A stretch of DNA of 64,000 nt from Bariatricus massiliensis. Lineage in GTDB: Bacteria > Bacillota > Clostridia > Lachnospirales > Lachnospiraceae. Below are positions 16,194 through 24,788 of the stretch, in pieces (positions within the stretch are counted from its first letter, which is position 1; each line of letters starts with the position of its first letter). The position numbers were made by a program, and so were the translations under genes. The notes beneath the pieces are model-generated. The model was not told where the DNA came from and did no database searches. It saw only the letters and a list, made by a program, of their open reading frames with translations. Location of the stretch: the NCBI RefSeq assembly GCF_900086725.1, contig NZ_LT574837.1, positions 984,760 to 1,048,759 on the forward strand, in the 5' to 3' direction.

Positions 16194-16237
16194 AATTTAT
16201 CCTCTTGTTATCCGATTTTTCTTACTATCTATATTAT

Positions 16238-16258
16238 ATCATGAGCATAGCTCATGAT
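16238..16258. promoter_or_regulatory. 21-bp palindrome in front of cas3
   Basis: ATCATGAGC-ata-GCTCATGAT is a perfect inverted repeat 45 bp before the cas3 start. On the minus strand it is followed at once by ATGATATAAT, a second -10-like sequence. It could be an operator in the 5' leader, or the -35-region site of a second promoter. No regulator gene is adjacent. Confidence 0.45.
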
Positions 16259-16302
16259 TATTGCACATTCGCCAAATGCTTCGCGCTTGGCTCATTGTGT
16301 TC

Positions 16303-16331
16303 ATTATATCATCCGTCTGTTTTAATGTCAC
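16303..16331 (-). promoter_or_regulatory. Putative cas operon promoter
   Basis: GTGACA (rc of 16326-16331), 17 bp, TATAAT (rc of 16303-16308). The transcript would start near 16296, about 100 nt before cas3, and would include the 21-bp palindrome. Confidence 0.55.
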
Positions 16332-16385
16332 TACGCGTCCGGTCAATATTCCGGCCTTGCCCTGAGAATTTATGTCGATTGGAGT

Positions 16386-16402
16386 CTTAATTTGTTTTTA
16401 AG
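16386..16402 (+). promoter_or_regulatory. Direct-repeat regulator site of sRNA copy 3
   Basis: CTTAAT (16386-16391), 5 bp, TTTAAG (16397-16402), then 52 bp to TATACT at 16455-16460. About 75 bp upstream of the -10 box is also nearly identical to copy 4. Confidence 0.5.
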
Positions 16403-16466
16403 ACTTTTTCGTTTTCTTTAATTATTTGAACATAATTTGAACACATTTCCCTATTATACTGATAAT

Positions 16467-16610
16467 CAGATAGTTGATTAACACACAACTATCTCCCCCC
16501 TCATAAAGTAAGCAATCGGGTTTTCCCGATTGCCGTACTTTACTCTCATTCCTTTAGATAACTATAACAACAACGAAACCCGCTGGCCCTACGGCCAAGC
16601 GGGTTTTCGC
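16467..16610 (+). ncRNA. Candidate small RNA, copy 3, between cas3 and the PII-like gene
   Basis: -10 TATACT at 16455-16460. Hairpin GATAGTTG/CAACTATC, the C-run CTCCCCCCTCAT, hairpin GCAATCGGG/CCCGATTGC, pyrimidine linker, then its own terminator AAACCCGCTGGCC/GGCCAAGCGGGTTT (16574-16606). The terminator also faces the convergent PII-like gene, which stops at 16628. The copy is divergent from cas3 and lies on the opposite side of the CRISPR-Cas locus from copy 2, in the same orientation. Confidence 0.65.
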
Positions 16611-16627
16611 TGTTTTCACACTTTATT

Positions 16628-17317
16628 TTACTCTCCAATTTCTTCTTCCCACATGCGGAGACCAACTGCACTTGTCACCGGCAGCGAAAACACAATTGCT
16701 TTTTCTTTATTATTAAGACCAGTCTTTTCCATAATTGCTCTCATAATTTGATTCTTATTTTTAGAGCGGGTAACGATAAATATAATTTCCTTCTCTGCAG
16801 CCAAGGATACTCCCAGAAACTTTTCCGCACTTTCCATTCCGGTGCCCTTCGCATGAATCACCGTACCGCCGCCGGCATTTGCACTTCGTGCCGCATCCAT
16901 AACTGAATCAATACACCCCTGATTTACAATCGTAACCAGCAGCTCATACTCTGTCTCTCTCAAAGTTGCCTCCTCCTCTTTTTCGTATTCATAACTCTGA
17001 ATCAAATATTGAAGTACTTTTTTCCCTCCAATACTGCTGAGTGGAATTATAAAGGCAATCCCCGTGCCCGGAACATCAATGTTCATATTTATAATAAGTC
17101 CACGCTTTAACTTTTTCCACATCTCGTCTGTCACTATAGAAAAGGAAATCATCTTTTCAGATGCTTCCAGACCAAAATAATCCAGAACAGCACTATTCGC
17201 CGTCCCCCGGCCAAGAGTTTCAAAGACTACCATATGCTCATTATATTTATAAAATTCCTCGAATTTGTATTTCATACTGCGGTTGGTTATTGCAACCATC
17301 ATATATAGCCTACTCAT
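16628..17317 (-). CDS. PII-like regulator with two GlnB-type halves
   Basis: 229 residues from the ATG at 17317 (GGAGG 5 nt before). About twice the length of a normal PII protein. The first half (MSRLYMMVAITNRSMKYKFE) and the second half (LVTIVNQGCIDSVMDAARSANAGGGTVIHAKG ... IIFIVTRSKNKNQIMRAIMEK, written here only in parts) each have the PII ferredoxin-like pattern. The second half keeps the T-loop-region glycines (ANAGGG). It lies 10 bp after the DUF1538 gene; this gene pair recurs in Firmicutes, so the protein probably gates that transporter in response to a small ligand. The ligand is unknown. Confidence 0.8.
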   Translation of the reverse strand: MSRLYMMVAITNRSMKYKFEEFYKYNEHMVVFETLGRGTANSAVLDYFGLEASEKMISFSIVTDEMWKKLKRGLIINMNIDVPGTGIAFIIPLSSIGGKKVLQYLIQSYEYEKEEEATLRETEYELLVTIVNQGCIDSVMDAARSANAGGGTVIHAKGTGMESAEKFLGVSLAAEKEIIFIVTRSKNKNQIMRAIMEKTGLNNKEKAIVFSLPVTSAVGLRMWEEEIGE

Positions 17318-17327
17318 CATTTCCTCC

Positions 17328-18872
17328 CTACAGTTCAATAATATCATTATCATCAAATGACTCCAAAGGCATCACCAGTACAACTTCCTCTGGGCTTCTC
17401 ACCCCTGCCGCTTTTTTCTCCTGTATCCGATAGATAAAACCAAGTATCTGAATTGTAATCAATGGAGTCATGGCAACCATCGCCACCACGCCAAAGGAAT
17501 CTGTCACTATATTCCCGCCCACCGCCTCACATGCTCCTACAGAAAATGGAAGTAAAAATGTGGCCGTCATGGGACCGGACGCCACACCGCCGGAGTCGAA
17601 TGCAATGGCTGTGAATATCTTTGGTACAAAGAATGACAGTATGATTGCCGCCGCATATCCCGGAATCAGGAACCAAAGAATAGATATGCCGGTCAATACC
17701 CTGACCATTGCAAGTCCCAGCGATACGGCCACTCCTATCGATAAGCTATATCCCATAGCTCTGCCTGATATAGCCCCGGAAGTCAATTCTTCCACCTGCT
17801 CCATCAATACATAGACTGCCGGCTCCGCTTTTACAATAAAGTAGCCAATCACCATGCCAATGGGAATGATAATCCACCGATATGGCAATCCCGCTATAAT
17901 CTGTCCCAGATAATTACCTGCCGGCATAAATCCTACATTAACCCCTGTGAGAAATAAAAACAGTCCTATATATGTAAAAATAATGCCTATGCCTATCTTT
18001 ACCAGCATCTTTCTTTTAAGACGAAGTGATATCATCTGAAAAATCACAAAAAACAATAAAATAGGCAGTAAAGAAATCATCATTTCTTTCATATAGTGGG
18101 GGAGACCGGAAGAAAACAAACGCCACATTTCCACAGAATTCTCGGCATCAGGAATCACAGTACTTGTATAGGAATTCCCTGTGGGATTATATATCATGCC
18201 AAGAATAAGGACCGCCAATATTGGTCCTACTGAGCAAAGAGCAACAAGACCAAAACTGTCATTCTCTGCATGTTTGTCGCTCCGAACCGCGGAGAAACCA
18301 ATACCAAGAGCCATAATAAAGGGCACCGTCATAGGGCCTGTCGTAACTCCGCCAGAGTCAAACGCCACCGCCAGAAAATCAGCAGGCACAAAAAAAGCCA
18401 ATATAAACACTGCCGGATAAAGGACAATCAGCATATATGACAGAGGGATACCGAACAGCATTCTCAACACCGCCACCACAAGAAAAAAGCCCACTCCCAC
18501 AGCCACAGCCACAATAAGCGTATAGTTCGGTATGGACGGCACTTGTTCTGCCAGCACCTGCAAATCAGGCTCAGACACGGTGATGATAAAGCCAAGGACA
18601 AAACAAAGGGTCACGACAATGCTGACTTTCTTAGTCTGCGTCATCCGTGTTCCAATACGCTCTCCCATTGGAGTCATTGCCATCTCTGCCCCAAGAGTAA
18701 AGAACATCATCCCAATGATAAGCAGTACGGCTCCAATAATAAAAGCCATCAGAATACCGGTTGGAACCGGTGCGATTGTAAAGCACAAGAAAAGAACGAT
18801 TCCGATAATTGGCAGCACGGCTCCTGATGACTCTTGTAATTTCTCTAATAATTTTGTTTGGTGTATTTTCAA
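17328..18872 (-). CDS. DUF1538 family membrane transporter
   Basis: 514 residues with about 12 membrane helices. The protein is an inside duplication: the half-repeat signature occurs as AFDSGGVTTGPMTVPF (about residue 170) and again as AFDSGGVASGPMTATF (about residue 425), each in the middle of a helix pair. TTG start at 18872 with AAAGGTGA 9 nt before. Its family role is not proven; the repeated DSGGV-GPM motif inside the membrane and the partner PII-like protein downstream suggest an ion or small-solute carrier under PII control. Transcribed with the PII gene only. Confidence 0.85.
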   Translation of the reverse strand: MKIHQTKLLEKLQESSGAVLPIIGIVLFLCFTIAPVPTGILMAFIIGAVLLIIGMMFFTLGAEMAMTPMGERIGTRMTQTKKVSIVVTLCFVLGFIITVSEPDLQVLAEQVPSIPNYTLIVAVAVGVGFFLVVAVLRMLFGIPLSYMLIVLYPAVFILAFFVPADFLAVAFDSGGVTTGPMTVPFIMALGIGFSAVRSDKHAENDSFGLVALCSVGPILAVLILGMIYNPTGNSYTSTVIPDAENSVEMWRLFSSGLPHYMKEMMISLLPILLFFVIFQMISLRLKRKMLVKIGIGIIFTYIGLFLFLTGVNVGFMPAGNYLGQIIAGLPYRWIIIPIGMVIGYFIVKAEPAVYVLMEQVEELTSGAISGRAMGYSLSIGVAVSLGLAMVRVLTGISILWFLIPGYAAAIILSFFVPKIFTAIAFDSGGVASGPMTATFLLPFSVGACEAVGGNIVTDSFGVVAMVAMTPLITIQILGFIYRIQEKKAAGVRSPEEVVLVMPLESFDDNDIIEL

Positions 18873-18972
18873 TACTCACATTCACCTTTCATATTTCTTA
18901 GTAAGTATATACTAACATAAATTCACTCTTTTGCAAAGTGGAGCGGATTTAAGGTCTATGTATCCTAACCGC

Positions 18973-20301
18973 TTAATGTGGCCGTCCTTTCTCCAATGCG
19001 GCGTTACAGGTCTCGTCGATAGAGGCCGCAACTTCAGCCGGAGTTTTCGTCCCTTTCAGCAAATCCTGTATATTAAGGTAGAACACATCCCGCACGCCCT
19101 GCCAGTTCAGGTTGTCAAGCCGGACAATGGTAGTCAGGTTTTCAGCATTTTTACTATAAGCGTCCAGCATCCAGATATCGTCCCGGTACTGGTCGATGAC
19201 TGACTGATTTACCGGCAGTGTTCCCAATGTATATTTCATCAAGTCCTCATCCGTGTATATATAACGTATGAAGTCTTTGGCCACTTGGATTTTATCCGTA
19301 TCTCCGTTGTCAAATACACAAAAACCATTCGTAGTGGTGGTAGCGTAGCCTCTGCCATCCAGACTCGGTGAATTCACTAGAAACACATCTAAGCCCCGGT
19401 TGCGGCAGTCCCACAAATTTGTCAGATTGACCATACAGATTGCCAGCTGTTGGTTATAGAAGAGATTGACCGAATCAATAAATTGAAGATTCTCGGCATC
19501 GTCAGGTAAATATCCCTTCTCATCCAGCGATTTGAGCCATGTAAGGGCCGCGATTCCCTCAGGTGTATTCACCGAAAAATTTCCGTCCTCATCATACAAG
19601 CTGCCTCCCATAGCTTGAAGCAGAGTCATAATATGGCTGTCACCCTGATTATTATTGGCATACATCATAAAAGCATAGGTCGTATCATCCGTAAAGGATG
19701 CCTTTAACCCTTCAAGTACTCTATTGAACTCATCCGTCGACCAATGCGCAATCGAATCCTGCTCAGGAATAAATTCATCCAGACCGGCAGCCTGCATCAT
19801 CGCTCTATTAACAGCCAGCGTATTTTGAAGCTGCTGGTAAGGCATTACATACACATGCCCCTCGTAAGTATTCTGATTCCAGATTGTGTCATTGATATCT
19901 GCCTGCAGTTTATCGTCAATCATATCGTCCAACGGCACTAGCAGCCCTTCCTCCGCCCAGGCAGAGGTATTCCAAGAACCGGCAAAAAATATATCTGCCG
20001 CTTCCTCCGTGCCGACTTTATCCAATAGCTGCTCCTTCTCGTCGATATAGTTATAGCGATTGAAATTAAATTTTACTTCACATTTTTCGTATTGTGCGCT
20101 GAAACGTTCGGCAGCCGCCTCCAGCAGATCGGCCGCCTCCGCTTCCCCTATCCCCGGTATGTTGCCCAGCCCGATAGGCGTTGTTGTGATATTAAGGGTG
20201 ACAGGGCTTAACTTCTCGCTCTGGGATGTTTGACTCTTACAACCTCCCACAGAAAAAATTATGGCAAATGTCAGGAGCGCACACAATACCCTCTTTTTCA
20301 T
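18973..20301 (-). CDS. Extracellular solute-binding lipoprotein, orphan, paired with a histidine kinase
   Basis: 442 residues. Signal peptide with lipobox SVGGC (Cys21). Family 1 (sugar) binding protein: NFNRYNYIDEKEQLLDKVG, AADIFFAGSWNTSAWAEEGLLVPLDD and VYVMPYQQLQNTLAVNRAMM are typical ligand-pocket stretches. There is no permease or ATPase nearby. The gene begins 2 bp after the stop of the hybrid histidine kinase, so the two are coexpressed. It most likely delivers a bound carbohydrate signal to the kinase sensor domain rather than serving transport. The binding specificity cannot be read. Confidence 0.85.
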   Translation of the reverse strand: MKKRVLCALLTFAIIFSVGGCKSQTSQSEKLSPVTLNITTTPIGLGNIPGIGEAEAADLLEAAAERFSAQYEKCEVKFNFNRYNYIDEKEQLLDKVGTEEAADIFFAGSWNTSAWAEEGLLVPLDDMIDDKLQADINDTIWNQNTYEGHVYVMPYQQLQNTLAVNRAMMQAAGLDEFIPEQDSIAHWSTDEFNRVLEGLKASFTDDTTYAFMMYANNNQGDSHIMTLLQAMGGSLYDEDGNFSVNTPEGIAALTWLKSLDEKGYLPDDAENLQFIDSVNLFYNQQLAICMVNLTNLWDCRNRGLDVFLVNSPSLDGRGYATTTTNGFCVFDNGDTDKIQVAKDFIRYIYTDEDLMKYTLGTLPVNQSVIDQYRDDIWMLDAYSKNAENLTTIVRLDNLNWQGVRDVFYLNIQDLLKGTKTPAEVAASIDETCNAALEKGRPH

Positions 20302-20303
20302 AT

Positions 20304-22382
20304 TTATTTTCCCTCCGATTTTATATGTCCGATTTTTTTCAGAAGCTTTTCTATATTCAACGGTTTCGTAATCACATCATTCATTCCTGACTCTAGTGCT
20401 TTGTCCAAATCCTCTTGAAAAGCATTGGCAGTTACTGCAAAAATCGTAATTGTCTTGGCGTCCGAGTGGGAGCTCTGCCGAATACACCGGGCAGCATCGT
20501 ACCCATTCATCACCGGCATTTGCACATCCATTAAAATGAGATCAAAGGAATGTTCCTGACTGGCCTCAAAAATGTCCACAGCTTCTTTGCCATTGACAGC
20601 CTCTGTCAAAAGACATCCTTTTTCTTCTAGAACCGTTGTTATAATCATTCTGTTCAGCTCATTATCTTCAACTACCAGAATATGTGTACCTTTAATGTCA
20701 ATGACCTCTTCCTGAGCGCTTTCCCTTTTTACTGCACCAGATTCCTTCGAGATAAGAAATGGAATCGTGATGGTAAAAATACTTCCCTGTTCCGGTTTAC
20801 TCTCCACGGAAATAGTTCCCTTCATCTTCTCTACCAGATTCTTGCTGATTGTAGTTCCAAGTCCTGTTCCATTTTTATAAATTCTCCGGTTCTCCTGCTC
20901 AAAAGGCTGCCAAATTCTGTCCAGAAAGTCCAAGCTCATCCCACATCCATTATCTTTGATTACAAAGGTGGTGTATACGACCTCTCCTTCTTTCTTTTGT
21001 TCAGCTGTCAAAGTAACAGTCCCGCCTTCCGGCGTAAATTTGATAGCATTGCCAAGAATATTCATGAGAATCTGCTTAATACGAATCTGGTCACCTATAA
21101 TCCAGTTTTGCGTCAAATCATGATATTCCATTGTAAATGCTATACGTTTATCATGGGCCTGTGTCTCCAACAACTTTTCCACCTCAGACAAAAGTTCATT
21201 CAAGTCCAAATCACGGTAAATGAGTTCTAGCTGTCCGCTTTCTATTTTAGACATGTCCAAAACGTCATTAATAATATCCTTCAAAAATGTAGTCGTAACC
21301 ATTGTCTTTTGTAGATATTCTGTTAATTTTTCCTTATTATCCAAGCTTTGCAGCATAAGATAACAAAGTCCGGAAATACCATTGAGCGGCGTCCGAATCT
21401 CATGGCTCATGCTGGTCAAAAATTTGGTCTTCGTTTGTTCGACAATGCGAAGCGTCTTTACTTCATTCATTTTCCGATAAATAAAGATTACGATTGCCAG
21501 ACACGCGACTCCGATTATGATAAAAAATACCAGCGACTGCATGAGCAGGCGGTTTACTTGGTTTGTTGTAATCTTATCAGAGAACTGGACTACCAGATTC
21601 CATCCCGAGTGATACGGATCGTCCAAAGGTTCAATCAGCGTATAAAACCCTTTTCCATCCATAGAAAATCGGAAAAGCTGTTTCTCTCCCCTTTGAATGC
21701 CGGATTGTATATCCTTTTGTGTGAATCCTCTCTGCAATGTAACGCCTTCTAAAAACTCCAAATAGTTATTCGCCGAGGTGTTGTCATAAACGGTGCTGGA
21801 AGTAATAATTTCTCCGGTAGACTGCATAATAACAGTCATCCCCATCTCATCAAAGCTTTCCAGCCGCATGTGCTCAGCAATGAAAGTAACGGGAACCAGA
21901 CCGATAATACCCACAATAGATTCTTGTCCACATTGGATAGCGTCGGCCAGATGAGTCCCGCACACCATATATTCTCCCCAATGTTCACGAGTCGTTTCTC
22001 GATAAATCGACGCAAAAGAGCCTTCTGCATTTATGTAATCATCGCTCCAACCCATCTCTTCCAGATTGGTTCTTAATGCTGTATGAGAGTATACCACTCC
22101 CTGTTCAGTAACTAAATATAATCTCTGGAACGTTCCCGCAACAACGTTAAGCTTCAAATCATTTAACGCCTCTGGCATCGTATATTCTCTGGATGCTCCG
22201 AAACGATCCGTGATTGTTGTAAGTGACATCCACATGCTATCCATTTGATTTAACATGTTCTGCTGGTCATGCTCGGCAATCTGCTCCATAAAAGAAACCG
22301 TTGTCTCATGAATCACATCTCGAATATTTTTCTGATAGATCCAATACCCGATAGACAAAAGGAGAATTACAGCCACAATCAA
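20304..22382 (-). CDS. Hybrid sensor histidine kinase, original start lost by a stop codon
   Basis: 692 residues from TTG 22382. Membrane helix (1-16), extracellular Cache-like sensor (about 20-285), second helix (about 290-310), HisKA with phospho-His327 (SMSHEIRTPLNG), HATPase with N box (NILGNAIKF) and G boxes (DNGCGMS, GTGLGT), and a receiver with phospho-Asp619 (LILMDVQMP). No output domain: the phosphate must go to another protein. A strong ribosome site (AAGGAGGG) precedes ATG 22421, whose frame is the same but reads MKQKK and then TGA at 22404-22406. So the native gene probably began at 22421 and has a nonsense codon 6. Translation may restart at the TTG, which keeps the first helix almost whole, but it has no ribosome site of its own. 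Confidence 0.85.
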   Translation of the reverse strand: MIVAVILLLSIGYWIYQKNIRDVIHETTVSFMEQIAEHDQQNMLNQMDSMWMSLTTITDRFGASREYTMPEALNDLKLNVVAGTFQRLYLVTEQGVVYSHTALRTNLEEMGWSDDYINAEGSFASIYRETTREHWGEYMVCGTHLADAIQCGQESIVGIIGLVPVTFIAEHMRLESFDEMGMTVIMQSTGEIITSSTVYDNTSANNYLEFLEGVTLQRGFTQKDIQSGIQRGEKQLFRFSMDGKGFYTLIEPLDDPYHSGWNLVVQFSDKITTNQVNRLLMQSLVFFIIIGVACLAIVIFIYRKMNEVKTLRIVEQTKTKFLTSMSHEIRTPLNGISGLCYLMLQSLDNKEKLTEYLQKTMVTTTFLKDIINDVLDMSKIESGQLELIYRDLDLNELLSEVEKLLETQAHDKRIAFTMEYHDLTQNWIIGDQIRIKQILMNILGNAIKFTPEGGTVTLTAEQKKEGEVVYTTFVIKDNGCGMSLDFLDRIWQPFEQENRRIYKNGTGLGTTISKNLVEKMKGTISVESKPEQGSIFTITIPFLISKESGAVKRESAQEEVIDIKGTHILVVEDNELNRMIITTVLEEKGCLLTEAVNGKEAVDIFEASQEHSFDLILMDVQMPVMNGYDAARCIRQSSHSDAKTITIFAVTANAFQEDLDKALESGMNDVITKPLNIEKLLKKIGHIKSEGK

Positions 22383-22457
22383 TGAAATTAACGGAAATAC
22401 TCTTCATTTTTTTTGTTTCATGCTTATCCCTCCTTTTCTTGGTACCCTACCCAAATT

Positions 22458-22486
22458 ATTATAATATAGCCCGCTCTGTTTTACAA
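22458..22486 (-). promoter_or_regulatory. Promoter of the kinase/binding-protein operon
   Basis: Minus strand: TTGTAA (22481-22486), 17 bp, TATAAT (22458-22463). It stands about 40 bp upstream of ATG 22421, which supports that ATG as the original start. Confidence 0.6.
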
Positions 22487-22523
22487 CATAGAACTGAATA
22501 ATCATTTTACGGATAACGAATAT

Positions 22524-22540
22524 CTTAATTCGTTTTTAAG
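22524..22540 (+). promoter_or_regulatory. Direct-repeat regulator site of sRNA copy 4
   Basis: CTTAAT (22524-22529), 5 bp, TTTAAG (22535-22540), then 52 bp to TATACT at 22593-22598. Seen as an inverted repeat it reads ATCTTAA/TTTAAGAT, against GTCTTAA/TTAAGAC at copy 3, a matched pair of changes. Confidence 0.5.
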
Positions 22541-22604
22541 ATTTTTTCGTTTTCTTTAATTTTTTGAACATAATTTGAACACATTTTCCTATTATACTGA
22601 TAAT

Positions 22605-22748
22605 CAGATAGTTGATTAACACACAACTATCTCCCCCCTCATAAAGTAAAGCAATCGGGTTTTCCCGATTGCCACACTTTACTCTCATTCCTTTAAATAA
22701 CTATAAAAACTACGAAAACCCGCCAGCCATAAGGTTAGCGGGTTTTCG
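22605..22748 (+). ncRNA. Candidate small RNA, copy 4
   Basis: -10 TATACT at 22593-22598. Same 5' hairpin, C-run and second hairpin as copy 3; the linker has one change (TTTAAATAACTATA for TTTAGATAACTATA). Terminator AAACCCGCCAGCC/GGTTAGCGGGTTT (22714-22746). It lies between the divergently read kinase operon and the convergent glycerophosphodiesterase gene. No open frame over it has a ribosome site. Confidence 0.65.
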
Positions 22749-22801
22749 CTGTTCTTCAGATACTACATAAGTCATACTGCTCATTCCCGTACTCTCTCAA
22801 T

Positions 22802-24607
22802 TCACTTAATCGTTGAACCAGTATCAAAGAACATCTCAAGGATTCCATTCAGCACAAGGCTATCCCAAGTCTGCATTGTATAATACTGCACCAATTCCGG
22901 ATTGTCTGTCACAATACCATTGACCTGACACTGCAGGTTTTTATTGATTGTTTCTTCTGAGTTTGCCGTCCAGCCATATGCCTTTTTCCCCTGCAGATGC
23001 ATTATGCTGACCATCTCTCTCGTTATAGATGTGGTTTCCACACTGAATGCATCAACAAAATTAATATCATACTGCCCGGAAAAGATGAGGGGCGTAATGT
23101 AAACAGTCTCCATTTTAGGCTGAATGTCTTTTACCTCTTTTAAAATGTCAAGATTTAAGGAACCGATATTGCATTGGTCGGTCATATCATATTTTTGAAT
23201 CAGTTTCATCACCTCTGGTACCAGATTATCCTCATGGCCCGTAAGCTTTAGCTCTATCATCACTTGAATTCTATCCTTTGCGCGCTGTAGGACATCCTCC
23301 AGCTTCGCGACCGGCTCACCGGCAAACTCGGGCCCGAACCAGCTTCCTGCATCATACCCCTGCACTTCCGAATACTCTACTTCCCACACCTTTTTGTTAT
23401 GTCCAGTAATACGCTTAAAATTATCATCATGCAGCAGAATCAAAGTGCCGTCCTTGAGCTGCTGTACATCGATTTCCACCATATCGGCTTTCACATCAAT
23501 AGCCTTATCCAACGCAGCCATAGTATTTTCCGGTGCAAATATAGTTCCTCCACGATGGGCCACAATCTTCGGTCTGGTGTATGTCTGGTAAATAAAGCTT
23601 CCTCCCAGCTCAGTCTCGGTAAACATGGTCAGAATAACAACGGCGGCCACCAGCGTTACAATCCGTTTTAGGATGTGGAATCTGCCGCCCCTCTTGCAGA
23701 CATTCCGCTCTGGCCTGATATCCTCTCTATATTGATGAAGCAATGTAGTTAATATAGAAAAGAACCAAACCACACCAATAATGCTGATAACTAAAACAAC
23801 TACCGGCACAGCTCTTGTAAAGTAAGTCACAAAAGAGCTGACGGCTTCTGCCGGAGATTTCAAAAACTTTGTAAAAATAACCAGTCCAATCACAGCAACG
23901 CCAAGAATAGCCGCCACTGCAGCGCCAAAAATAGCAAAAGCTGCCAGCAGACGTCCAACCGTGGCTGTTTTACGCTTCTTTAAGAGACGCATCCCCCCTT
24001 GCCACGCCTTCTTAATAGGCTCATCTTGAAATAAAGTGAGTGGCAGAAAAAATAAAAACAAAAAATAAATAATATTCGCGATGGCCGCAATAATAATAAA
24101 AGCAAAAAATAATATTGGCTTTTGCTTGATAAAGTCCATCACAAACTCAGGAATACGTAACCACTGCAAAATATAGGGAGTAAATGGCAGGGCCGTCAGT
24201 ATCGTCGTAAGGATGAATCCTACGAACAGCAATATATTTTTTATATAAAATAGCTTTCTGCATTGGCGCAGTGTATCCTTCAGTAATGTTACAATAGACA
24301 ACCGCCGTCTCTGCCATCCCGCTTCACAGTAGACGTACAATGCCACAGTTTCAAAAAACACCGTAAAAGTGACCACCAAAATCATGCCGGTAAATAAAAC
24401 AGCGGCGGCCGGATTTATCAAAACTAAATATAAATTCTCAGACGTTAAATATGGCACTCTTATCACTTTTAATATTAGTGACAGCAAATCGCTTATTATT
24501 CCATAAATGCCAGAATAACAGAAAACTTTGTACAGCAGATTGAAAAGTAACAGCGTTGGCCAATTTTTAAGTAAAATATCTAAAGAACATTTGACAAGTC
24601 GTTTCAT
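22802..24607 (-). CDS. Membrane-anchored glycerophosphodiester phosphodiesterase
   Basis: 601 residues from ATG 24607 (GGAGGT 4 nt before). The N-terminal half (to about 330) is a GPDPase_memb-type region of about eight helices. The C-terminal half is a GDPD TIM barrel facing outside: catalytic HRG (IVAHRGGTIFAPENT), metal ligands in VEIDVQQ, HDD in LLHDDNF and the later IELKL. The reaction is hydrolysis of glycerophosphodiesters, perhaps from lipids or lipoteichoic acid, to glycerol 3-phosphate and an alcohol. Single gene; divergent from the sigma-factor operon. A TATAAT box (rc of 24648-24653) lies 40 bp upstream. Confidence 0.93.
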   Translation of the reverse strand: MKRLVKCSLDILLKNWPTLLLFNLLYKVFCYSGIYGIISDLLSLILKVIRVPYLTSENLYLVLINPAAAVLFTGMILVVTFTVFFETVALYVYCEAGWQRRRLSIVTLLKDTLRQCRKLFYIKNILLFVGFILTTILTALPFTPYILQWLRIPEFVMDFIKQKPILFFAFIIIAAIANIIYFLFLFFLPLTLFQDEPIKKAWQGGMRLLKKRKTATVGRLLAAFAIFGAAVAAILGVAVIGLVIFTKFLKSPAEAVSSFVTYFTRAVPVVVLVISIIGVVWFFSILTTLLHQYREDIRPERNVCKRGGRFHILKRIVTLVAAVVILTMFTETELGGSFIYQTYTRPKIVAHRGGTIFAPENTMAALDKAIDVKADMVEIDVQQLKDGTLILLHDDNFKRITGHNKKVWEVEYSEVQGYDAGSWFGPEFAGEPVAKLEDVLQRAKDRIQVMIELKLTGHEDNLVPEVMKLIQKYDMTDQCNIGSLNLDILKEVKDIQPKMETVYITPLIFSGQYDINFVDAFSVETTSITREMVSIMHLQGKKAYGWTANSEETINKNLQCQVNGIVTDNPELVQYYTMQTWDSLVLNGILEMFFDTGSTIK

Positions 24608-24667
24608 GTGCACCTCCACTCATTAACTATCGAAACCAATACTTTAAATTATACCCATTCAAATCAT

Positions 24668-24696
24668 TTTACATGAACTGTGAATTATAGTAAAAT
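24668..24696 (+). promoter_or_regulatory. Promoter of the Cys/His-rich protein and sigma-factor operon
   Basis: TTTACA (24668-24673), 17 bp, TAAAAT (24691-24696). It stands about 90 bp before the first gene. A separate sigma-specific promoter was not recognised. Confidence 0.5.
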
Positions 24697-24788
24697 ATAA
24701 TTATTAAAAAAATTGAATGGATTTTCATTTCACATTCGTATTATATATGAAGTCATATATGGCTATCCTAATTATTGGAGGAGAAGAA

